Assembly (NCBI GenBank): GCA_050946375.1
Contig: JBMNUT010000021.1
Span: forward strand, 1-34,089
Length of the DNA stretch: 34,089 nt
DNA from: UBA1794 sp050946375
GTDB taxonomy: Bacteria > Bacteroidota > Bacteroidia > Bacteroidales > Bacteroidaceae
Direction: 5' to 3'
Shown here in pieces: positions 8,391 through 14,836 of the stretch. Below the pieces are notes generated by a model. The model had not been told where the DNA came from. It saw only the letters and a program-made list of their open reading frames with translations, and ran no database searches. Position 1 is the stretch's first letter; each line of letters starts with the position of its first letter. Position numbers and translations under genes: made by a program.

Positions 8391-8488
8391 GAAAAGATGC
8401 AGTGCTTTCCGAAAAAAGTGCCGCATCTTTTCCGGAAAATCCTTGCTGCTTTTTGCGGAAAGCACTGCACCTTTTCTGAGAAATCCCT
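8391..8488. repeat. 21-nt-period palindromic repeat, copy C (between metF and glycosyltransferase)
   Basis: About four units. The outer arms TGCAGTGCTTTCCG (8398-8411) and CGGAAAGCACTGCA (8456-8469) are perfectly complementary over 14 bp, and the interior holds the 12-nt palindrome TTTTCCGGAAAA (8428-8439). A T-rich run CCTTTTCTG follows the right arm. In translation the seven-residue period is obvious (CFPKKVP, HLFRKIL, AAFCGKH, CTFSEKS). It separates two divergently transcribed genes. Confidence 0.8.
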
Positions 8489-8496
8489 TATATTTG
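8489..8496 (+). promoter_or_regulatory. -7 box for the glycosyltransferase gene
   Basis: TATATTTG is a perfect TAnnTTTG box 20 bases before the ATG at 8517. It directly abuts the right edge of repeat copy C, so the -33 region would lie inside the repeat. Confidence 0.45.
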
Positions 8497-8516
8497 CTTC
8501 TCTAAAGAGCGAGAAT

Positions 8517-9413
8517 ATGTTTTCCATCCTGATACCCACCTACAACTACGACTGCACCTCGCTGGTACGGGCTTTGCACCAGCAGGGCGAACAGCTCCGT
8601 GCGGAGACCCAAGGCAAGTTCGACTTCGAGATAATCGTGGCCGACGACTGCTCCACCGACGCCGAGTCCGTCCGGAAAAACCGGGCCATCAACGAACTGG
8701 AGCGCTGCCGCCTCTGGGAATCGCCCCGTAACTTGGGGCGCGCCGCCATACGCAACCGGCTGGCCGAACTGGCCGCTTTCCCCTACCTCGTCTTCATCGA
8801 CAGCGACGCGCAGGCCGACGAAAGCCCCGACTACCTGCGCCTCTACTGGCAATATGCCCCCACCTGCCCCGTAGTCTGCGGCGGCGCCCGCAACGTACAC
8901 AGCCTCCCTTCGCCGAAGATGGCGCTCCGCTTCCGCTACGAGCAATGGCTCGACAAAAAACGCGTGGCCGAAGTACGCAGACGGCAGCCTTACAGCGAGT
9001 TTTCGACCTTCAATTTTCTCGTCGCACGCGACACTTTCCTATCCTTGCGCTTCAACGAGCAGTGTAAGCACTATGGTTATGAAGACGTGGACTTCGGCCT
9101 GCGCCTGAAACAGGCCGGCATTCCCATAAAACACATCGACAATTGGCTGATTCACGCCGGCTTGGACGAAAATCACAGCTTCCTTGAGAAAACGGAGACG
9201 GCCTTGCGCACGCTTCACAGCCTCGATCGCGAAATTCAGCAAGGCAGTGCCGTGGGACGCATGGCGGCACGGCTGGAAAGCCTCGGGCTGAAAGGCGCGA
9301 TGCGCTGCTTCCACACCGTTTTCCGCGGTATGGAACGCAAAAATCTGCTCGGCAAGCATCCCTCGCTCACCGTGCTTTCCATCTATAAGTTGGGGTATTA
9401 TTCCTCATTGTAG
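8517..9413 (+). CDS. Family 2 glycosyltransferase
   Basis: A GT-A fold transferase of 298 aa that moves a sugar from a nucleotide donor to a surface glycan or lipid acceptor; the acceptor cannot be told. Seen: FSILIPTYNYD at the N-terminus, IIVADDCSTD near residue 40, NLGRAAIRNRLAELA near 73, the metal-binding-type motif FIDSDAQAD near 93, and YGYEDVDFGLRLKQAGIPI near 185, which is the acceptor-side ED motif. There is no transmembrane segment. The frame is open from 8397, but that extra part is repeat copy C, so ATG 8517 is chosen. It converges with the acyl-CoA ligase. Confidence 0.88.
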   Translation: MFSILIPTYNYDCTSLVRALHQQGEQLRAETQGKFDFEIIVADDCSTDAESVRKNRAINELERCRLWESPRNLGRAAIRNRLAELAAFPYLVFIDSDAQADESPDYLRLYWQYAPTCPVVCGGARNVHSLPSPKMALRFRYEQWLDKKRVAEVRRRQPYSEFSTFNFLVARDTFLSLRFNEQCKHYGYEDVDFGLRLKQAGIPIKHIDNWLIHAGLDENHSFLEKTETALRTLHSLDREIQQGSAVGRMAARLESLGLKGAMRCFHTVFRGMERKNLLGKHPSLTVLSIYKLGYYSSL

Positions 9414-9434
9414 CGCCCCGCGCCGCCCAAAGGG

Positions 9435-11279
9435 TCAGGGGTGGTACTCAGCTTCTGCCTCGCGATACATGCATTCTATCTCGTCGGCATAGTTCTTGGC
9501 TACCACATCGCGACGAATCTTCAGCGTGTTCGTCAGTTCTCCCGCCTCCATGCTGAACGGGCGCGGCAGCAGAATGAAGCGCTTCACCTGCTCATAGTGG
9601 GCAAACTGCTGCTGAATCGTGTCGATACGGGCCTTGAAAAGCTCCAGAATGCGGGGATGCTTCAGCAAATCCTCCAAGGAAGAATACGAAATGTTATGCC
9701 GCGCCGCATAATCCTTTACAGCGGGATAAACCGGAACGATAAGGGCCGACACGAATTTACGCTGGTCGGCGATGATAACAATCTGGTCAATGTAGCGATC
9801 CACCACCAGTTTCGACTCCAACTGCTGGGGGGCGATGTACTTTCCGTTGGAGGTTTTGAACAAATCCTTGATTCTTTCCGTCAGATACAGCTCCCCGTCT
9901 GCCATGTAGCCCGCATCGCCCGTGCGGAAGAAGCCGTCGTCGGTGAAAGAGTCCCGCGTGATGGAATCTTTCTTGTAGTACCCTTTCGTAATAGTGGAGC
10001 CCTTCAGGAGAATTTCGCTGTTCTCCCCGAACTTTATCTGCAGCCCGGGAATCAGGCGCCCTACCGAACCTATCGTATAGCGGTTGGGCAAATCGCACGA
10101 AACCGTGGCCATCGTCTCGGTAAGCCCGTAACCCACCAGGATGGGGATGCCCACCGAACGGACAAACTCGCTCACCTTGTCGGGAATAGCGGCCCCCGCC
10201 GTGGGGAAGAAGTTGCCCCGCTCCACGCCAACGATGCGCTTCAGTAGCGAAAAGACCGTGCGTTCATAGAATTTGTACTGCAACTCCAGCCCGAGAGGCG
10301 GCTTCTTTCCCAAGCGAATATAGTTTATATTGTAGGACTTGCCCACCGCAAGGGCATGCAGCATGAGGGCCTTTTTCATGCCCGATGCGGACTGTATGAT
10401 TTCCTGTGCCGCCTGATATACTTTTTCCCAGAAGCGCGGCACGGCACACATGACCGTCGGATGGATTTCGCGCATGGAGGTTTGGATGTCGGCCGGCTTC
10501 AGATTGATGCAGACCTCCGCCCCTACTTCCAGACAGAAGTAGGTGAATGCCTTTTCGAACACGTGGGTCAGCGGCAGGAAGCACATGGAGACGTCGCGGT
10601 CGGTCAGCATGTCGAGCCGGACGGCATGGGCGCGCACCTGGTCGAGCAGCGCCCCGTGCTGGAGCAAGACGCCCTTCGGCTCGCCCGTCGTGCCGGAGGT
10701 GTAGAGAATGTTCATCAGGTCTTCGCCCGAAGCCTCCTGCTTACGCCGGGCCAGTTCGTCGGCCCGCGCCTTCTGGGCCGCCTCGCCGCCCGCCTCGGCC
10801 TCACGCAGGAACTCGTCGAAATAGACGGATACATGGTCGCGCGGATGCCGCGCTATCTTGCGGTCGAAGAGGATAATCCGCTCCAGAGAGGGGCATATCG
10901 GCAACACATTGAACGCCACGTCGTACTGATACTGCTCGCCCACGAAGAGCAGACGCACGCCGGCCTCGTTGGTGATGTACTGCACCTGCGAGCCGGAGCT
11001 GGTGGCATAGAACGGGATACTCACGCCCCGCACGCCGTAGGTCGCCATCTCGGCGTAGAGATACTCCGGCTTGTTCTGCGAGAAGATGCCCACGTTTTCC
11101 TGCACCCCCACGCCGTTGGCCAGCAGGGCAAGTGCCGTTTTCTCCACCAGGGCGGCCGTCTCCTCCCAACTTACGGAGAGCCAGCGCCCCGAGTCATAGT
11201 CCTTGTAACGCAGGGCGGACCGCCGCCCGTACTTCAAAGCCTGGCGATCTGCCAGCACAGCCAGATGATGTATTTCCAT
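9435..11279 (-). CDS. Long-chain fatty acid-CoA ligase (AMP-forming)
   Basis: It activates fatty acids to acyl-CoA through an acyl-adenylate, most likely for recycling of exogenous or membrane acyl chains. The 614-aa product belongs to the AMP-binding superfamily and resembles the bacterial FadD15/long-chain type. The P-loop-like motif ILYTSGTTGEPKGVLLQHG lies near residue 190, and VGYGLTETMATVSCDLP near 385. The adenylation motif DGFFRTGDAGYMADGELYLT lies near 445, followed by RIKDLFKTSNGKYIAPQQLE, which gives the catalytic Lys region. No partner beta-oxidation genes are nearby. Confidence 0.9.
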   Translation of the reverse strand: MEIHHLAVLADRQALKYGRRSALRYKDYDSGRWLSVSWEETAALVEKTALALLANGVGVQENVGIFSQNKPEYLYAEMATYGVRGVSIPFYATSSGSQVQYITNEAGVRLLFVGEQYQYDVAFNVLPICPSLERIILFDRKIARHPRDHVSVYFDEFLREAEAGGEAAQKARADELARRKQEASGEDLMNILYTSGTTGEPKGVLLQHGALLDQVRAHAVRLDMLTDRDVSMCFLPLTHVFEKAFTYFCLEVGAEVCINLKPADIQTSMREIHPTVMCAVPRFWEKVYQAAQEIIQSASGMKKALMLHALAVGKSYNINYIRLGKKPPLGLELQYKFYERTVFSLLKRIVGVERGNFFPTAGAAIPDKVSEFVRSVGIPILVGYGLTETMATVSCDLPNRYTIGSVGRLIPGLQIKFGENSEILLKGSTITKGYYKKDSITRDSFTDDGFFRTGDAGYMADGELYLTERIKDLFKTSNGKYIAPQQLESKLVVDRYIDQIVIIADQRKFVSALIVPVYPAVKDYAARHNISYSSLEDLLKHPRILELFKARIDTIQQQFAHYEQVKRFILLPRPFSMEAGELTNTLKIRRDVVAKNYADEIECMYREAEAEYHP

Positions 11280-11304
11280 AGACGTGCTCCACTTTATTAC
11301 CCTA

Positions 11305-11340
11305 CAAAAGTATTACTTTTTTTGAATATACCTACTTTTG
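11305..11340. promoter_or_regulatory. Divergent pair of TACTTTTG boxes
   Basis: The minus strand reads TACTTTTG at 11312-11305, facing the acyl-CoA ligase. The plus strand reads the identical TACTTTTG at 11333-11340, facing the M20 gene. Each lies 26-42 bases from its start codon. -33 elements are not clear for either, because the two promoters would overlap in the 20 bases between the boxes. Confidence 0.5.
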
Positions 11341-11381
11341 CGCACAAACGCTCTAAAAACGACAAAAAAGACAGCAAAAAC

Positions 11382-12446
11382 ATGAAAAAAGACACCCTCT
11401 TCGACGAAGCCGTGCAGCTCCTCTGCCGGCTGATCGCCCTGCCCTCCGTCAGCCGGCAGGAAGCCCAGGCGGCCGACGCCCTGCAGGAATACATGGAGAG
11501 CCACGGCCTCGCACCCCTGCGGCGGGGCAACAATCTGCTCTGCACGCCGCCCGACTTCGACCCCGCACGCCCCACCATCCTGCTCAACGCCCACATCGAC
11601 ACGGTCAAACCCGTGGCCGGGTGGACCAAAGACCCCTTCCGTCCCCTCATCGAGGGCGACCGCCTCTACGGACTGGGCAGCAACGACTGCGGCGGAGGCC
11701 TCGTCAGTCTGCTCATGACCTACCGCACGCTCACCGCGCGGCCGCAAGCCTGCAACTTCCTCTACCTCGCCTCGTGCGAAGAAGAAGTGTCGGGAAAGAA
11801 CGGAATCGAGCTGATGCTCCCCGAGCTACCCGCCACGCCCGCCGCAGCACTCGTGGGCGAACCCACCGGAATGCAGCCGGCAATCGCCGAAAAGGGACTC
11901 ATGGTAATCGACGGCACGGCGCACGGCAAGTCGGGACACGCCGCACGCAACGAAGGCATCAACGCCATCTATCAGGCACTGCCCGACCTGCTCTGGCTCC
12001 AAAGCTACCGCTTCCCCAAGGAAAGCCCCCTGCTCGGCCCCGTAAAAATGACCGTGACCCAAATCAACGCCGGCACGCAACACAACGTAATCCCCGATGT
12101 CTGCACCTTCGTAGTAGACGTGCGCAGCAACGAAATGTACAGCAACGAAGAACTCTTCAGCCTCATCTCCGCCCACGTCGGCAGCGAGCTCCACGCCCGT
12201 TCCTTCCGCCTTTCCTCCTCCAGCCTGCCCGCCAGCCACCCCATCGTGCAGCGCGCCGAAGCCCTGGGCCGCACCCCCTTCGGCTCGCCCACCCTGAGCG
12301 ACCAGGCACTCATGCGCTTCCCCTCGCTGAAGATGGGGCCGGGACAGTCCGAGCGTTCCCACACGGCCGACGAATTCATCCTCCTCTCCGAAATAAAAGA
12401 AGCCCTCGGCCTCTACGAAGCCCTGCTCGACGGGCTGACCCTCTGA
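11382..12446 (+). CDS. M20-family deacylase, probable N-acyl-ornithine deacylase (ArgE type)
   Basis: A zinc amidohydrolase of 354 aa. Metal and catalytic residues are visible: NAHIDTV (His71, Asp73), GSNDCGGG (Asp102), SCEEEVSGKNG (Glu133/Glu134), GEPTGMQPAIAEKG (Glu160), and the C-terminal SERSHTADE His. The dimerisation domain sits between them with TAHGKSGHAA. In Bacteroidota, proteins of this length and type are usually the ArgE-like enzyme of arginine synthesis, acting on acetyl- or succinyl-ornithine. No other arg genes are nearby, so the substrate stays an inference. ATG 11382 is chosen because the frame upstream of it is the antisense of the ligase gene. Confidence 0.8.
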   Translation: MKKDTLFDEAVQLLCRLIALPSVSRQEAQAADALQEYMESHGLAPLRRGNNLLCTPPDFDPARPTILLNAHIDTVKPVAGWTKDPFRPLIEGDRLYGLGSNDCGGGLVSLLMTYRTLTARPQACNFLYLASCEEEVSGKNGIELMLPELPATPAAALVGEPTGMQPAIAEKGLMVIDGTAHGKSGHAARNEGINAIYQALPDLLWLQSYRFPKESPLLGPVKMTVTQINAGTQHNVIPDVCTFVVDVRSNEMYSNEELFSLISAHVGSELHARSFRLSSSSLPASHPIVQRAEALGRTPFGSPTLSDQALMRFPSLKMGPGQSERSHTADEFILLSEIKEALGLYEALLDGLTL

Positions 12447-12503
12447 GCCCCGGCACGCCTCAACTGCCGCCGCCCCCGCTCCCGAGAGGCAGGCATTGCA
12501 CAC

Positions 12504-12569
12504 AAAAGCGCAGGCACTTCTACCGAAAAGTCACACCACTTTTCCCGCGAAGTGCCTGCGCTTTTTCGG
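12504..12569 (+). terminator. Repeat copy D forming a terminator-like hairpin
   Basis: The arms GCGCAGGCACTTC (12508-12520) and GAAGTGCCTGCGC (12549-12561) are perfectly complementary over 13 bp. They enclose a second stem (GAAAAGT/ACTTTTC), and TTTTTC follows directly. This is a classic terminator layout 58 bases after the M20 stop codon, but it is built from three units of the 21-nt repeat family. Confidence 0.7.
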
Positions 12570-12601
12570 CCCTTACCCGCCGCAATACGGGAAAACATGC
12601 G

Positions 12602-12609
12602 TACCTTTG
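12602..12609 (+). promoter_or_regulatory. -7 box for the FemAB-like gene
   Basis: TACCTTTG, a perfect TAnnTTTG box, 22 bases before ATG 12632 and directly after the terminator-like repeat. No strong -33 TTG is seen. Confidence 0.45.
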
Positions 12610-12631
12610 CCCAAAAACAACAGCCGCGTTC

Positions 12632-13642
12632 ATGAGAAACCGCAAAATGACCCCTACCCAAGAGCAGTATGCCGCCCTCTGCCGCAGCGAGCAAATCCCC
12701 CTGATGATGCAAGCCTGGTGGCTGGAGGCCGTATGCCCCGGACAGTGGGACGCCCTACTCTACGAAGAAAGCGGGCAAATCGTGGCTGCCTTCGCCTATC
12801 ATTTGCGCAAAAAGTGGAAGCTACGCTTCATTTTGCAGCCCCGACAGACACAATACGGGGGGCTTTGGATAAAAAGCCTCCCCACCGATACGCCCGAAGC
12901 AGCCCGATTGGCACGGGAGAAGCGCATCATTTACCAATTCATCGACCAACTCGACGCCATGCGCCTCCACTTTCTCGAAGTGTGCCTCCACTATTCCTAC
13001 ACCAACCACCTGCCTTTCTACTGGAGAGGCTGGAAACAGGACACAAGATATACCTATATCATCCCGCGCATAGGCAACCCCGAGAAATGCATCGCCCGCT
13101 TCTCCGCCTCGAAGCGCCGCCAGATCAAGAAAGCCGAAGGCCACTTCACGCTCGACCTGAGCCTCTCGCCCGACCGCTTCTACACCCTTCACAAAACCTC
13201 CCTGCAAGAGTCCGGACACGGCCCCATCAATTACGGATACGCCTTCTTCCTCCACTTGTGGAAGGCAGCCACCGAGCGGAAACAAGGGCAGATTTTCGCC
13301 CTGCGCGACGCCGAAGGCAACATACACTGCGCCCATTTCATCGTATGGGACCGCAACTCGGCCTACGATCTCATCTACTTCATACAGCCCCGCTACGCCG
13401 CTTCCGGGGCAAGCACCCTCATCATTGCCGAAATACTGCGGCAACTCCAGCAAAAGACCCGTACCTTCGACTTCGAAGGGAGCATGATCGAGTCCGTAGA
13501 GAACAGCTACCGCCAGTTCGGAACGCTGCAGAAACCCTATCATCACCTGACGCGCGCCTACAATCCGCTCGTGGCTTTCCTCGTCCACGCCCGCAAAAAG
13601 CGCCAAAACAGGCCCCCAAAGCCGGGAAATACCCACATGTAG
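12632..13642 (+). CDS. FemAB/GNAT-like acyltransferase
   Basis: A 336-aa protein of the CelD/BcsL-like GNAT superfamily related to FemAB peptidyltransferases. Members add amino acids or acyl groups to peptidoglycan or surface polymers; the substrate here is unknown. Seen: an N-terminal half with PLMMQAWWLEAVCPGQWDA and an internal RFSASKRRQIKKAEGH segment that in this family marks the start of the second acyltransferase domain (about residue 157). A C-terminal half follows with GNIHCAHFIVWDRNSAYDL and SIENSYRQFG-like FDFEGSMIESVENSYRQFG. ATG 12632 or ATG 12647 could be the start. The last codons overlap the left arm of the inverted repeat upstream of the next gene. Confidence 0.75.
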   Translation: MRNRKMTPTQEQYAALCRSEQIPLMMQAWWLEAVCPGQWDALLYEESGQIVAAFAYHLRKKWKLRFILQPRQTQYGGLWIKSLPTDTPEAARLAREKRIIYQFIDQLDAMRLHFLEVCLHYSYTNHLPFYWRGWKQDTRYTYIIPRIGNPEKCIARFSASKRRQIKKAEGHFTLDLSLSPDRFYTLHKTSLQESGHGPINYGYAFFLHLWKAATERKQGQIFALRDAEGNIHCAHFIVWDRNSAYDLIYFIQPRYAASGASTLIIAEILRQLQQKTRTFDFEGSMIESVENSYRQFGTLQKPYHHLTRAYNPLVAFLVHARKKRQNRPPKPGNTHM

Positions 13643-13648
13643 GTATTT
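13627..13648 (+). promoter_or_regulatory. Possible operator AAATACC-8-GGTATTT
   Basis: A perfect 7-bp inverted repeat (AAATACC/GGTATTT) with an 8-base spacer. Its right half TAGGTATTT (13640-13648) starts 33 bases before the TTTG of the downstream -7 box. A nearly identical half-site at the same distance precedes fldA (23555-23563). It is plausibly a regulator-binding site; the regulator is unknown. Confidence 0.4.
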
Positions 13649-13649
13649 A

Positions 13650-13676
13650 TTGGCCTGCTGAATCAGTCTACCTTTG
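13650..13676 (+). promoter_or_regulatory. Canonical promoter of the RidA-like gene
   Basis: TTGG at 13650 and TACCTTTG at 13669-13676, 19 bases apart from T to T, match the Bacteroidota -33/-7 consensus. The transcript leader would be about 20 bases. Confidence 0.65.
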
Positions 13677-13700
13677 CAGCCCGGATAAAAACAACTGCTT

Positions 13701-14831
13701 ATGATGATGTATAAAACTACTACTGATGCACGGAAAACAACCATAGAATCAGCCTCGTTCTGCCCCGAAACCGGCGTGAAGGAGTGGCACATCATGCTGC
13801 ATCCCAGCCCCGAACTCAACTTCGAGGAGCAACTGCGCGCAGTTTGCGAGGCTTATCTGCACCATAAGGCATCCGCTCTGCCCGAATCGTGCACCGCTCT
13901 TTTCGCACGGTGCTTCATGAGCGACATAACCAACCAGGCCCGGCCCGCAGAAGAGGCCCTCCACGAACTGTTTGCAGGAGAGGGAAATGCGGAAACGGCC
14001 CTCTCCCTCGTCGGGCAACCGCCGCTCAACGGCAGCAAAATCGCCCTCTGGGTCTACCTTTCCACCCCGCGTTCGGAGGCATACACCCACTACTTTTCCG
14101 CCTCGCGCCGCAAGTCCGGAGGCGACTCGGAAGCACAAACCCACCAACTCTTTGAGGAATACGAGCAGGAGCTGGCCGCAAAAGGCTGCAGCATCGAGCT
14201 GAACTGCCTGCGGACGTGGCTCTTCGTGCGCGATGTGGACGTGAACTACGCCGGAGTCGTCAAGGGACGCCGCGAAAACTTCCTCACCCAGGGCATGAAT
14301 CCGCAGACGCACTTCATAGCAAGCACCGGCATACAGGGCCAAAGCCCCCGCGCCGACGAGAAAGTGATGATGGACACCTACGCCATCAAGGGCCTGAAAC
14401 GCGAACAGGTGCAGTACCTCTACGCCAAAACGCACCTGAATCCGACGTATGAGTACAACGTTACGTTCGAACGCGGCGTCAGTATGCTCTACGGCGACCG
14501 CCGCCACGTGCTGATCAGCGGCACGGCCAGCATAGACAACCGGGGGGAAATCCTCTTTCCCGGCGACATACGGCGGCAAACGCAGCGCATGTGGGAAAAC
14601 GTGGGCGCCCTGCTGAGCGAAGCGGGCTGCACGTTTGACGACGTGGCGCACATGATTGTCTACCTGCGCGACCCGGCCGACTACCGGCACGTGCAGGCCT
14701 TATACGAGGAGCGCTTCCCCGCCACGCCCAAAGTGCTGCTCCTGGCTCCGGTGTGCCGCCCGGGATGGCTGATAGAGATGGAGTGCATGGCCGTCAAGGG
14801 CGAGGCACATCCCGAATTTCCTGCCCTCTGA
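13701..14831 (+). CDS. RidA-like protein with an extra N-terminal domain
   Basis: The C-terminal 130 residues (ERGVSMLYGDRRHVLISGTA, then MWENVGALLSEAGCTFDDV and HMIVYLRDPADYRHVQALY) are a YjgF/RidA fold. RidA hydrolyses reactive imines and enamines. The N-terminal 240 residues are a second region seen in the FkbO/Hyg5 chorismatase-like branch of this superfamily, and the motif GVVKGRRENFLTQGMNPQTH suggests that branch. The 376-aa length is about three times that of simple RidA. Its function is not known from the sequence. It lies 5 bases before the cytochrome c maturation gene and is probably cotranscribed with it, which hints at a redox or envelope link. Confidence 0.65.
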   Translation: MMMYKTTTDARKTTIESASFCPETGVKEWHIMLHPSPELNFEEQLRAVCEAYLHHKASALPESCTALFARCFMSDITNQARPAEEALHELFAGEGNAETALSLVGQPPLNGSKIALWVYLSTPRSEAYTHYFSASRRKSGGDSEAQTHQLFEEYEQELAAKGCSIELNCLRTWLFVRDVDVNYAGVVKGRRENFLTQGMNPQTHFIASTGIQGQSPRADEKVMMDTYAIKGLKREQVQYLYAKTHLNPTYEYNVTFERGVSMLYGDRRHVLISGTASIDNRGEILFPGDIRRQTQRMWENVGALLSEAGCTFDDVAHMIVYLRDPADYRHVQALYEERFPATPKVLLLAPVCRPGWLIEMECMAVKGEAHPEFPAL

Positions 14832-14836
14832 GCCCG

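Noticed and set aside
8397..8516. Longer glycosyltransferase start at 8397
   Set aside because: The extra residues are repeat copy C; the family N-terminus FSILIPTYN starts at ATG 8517.
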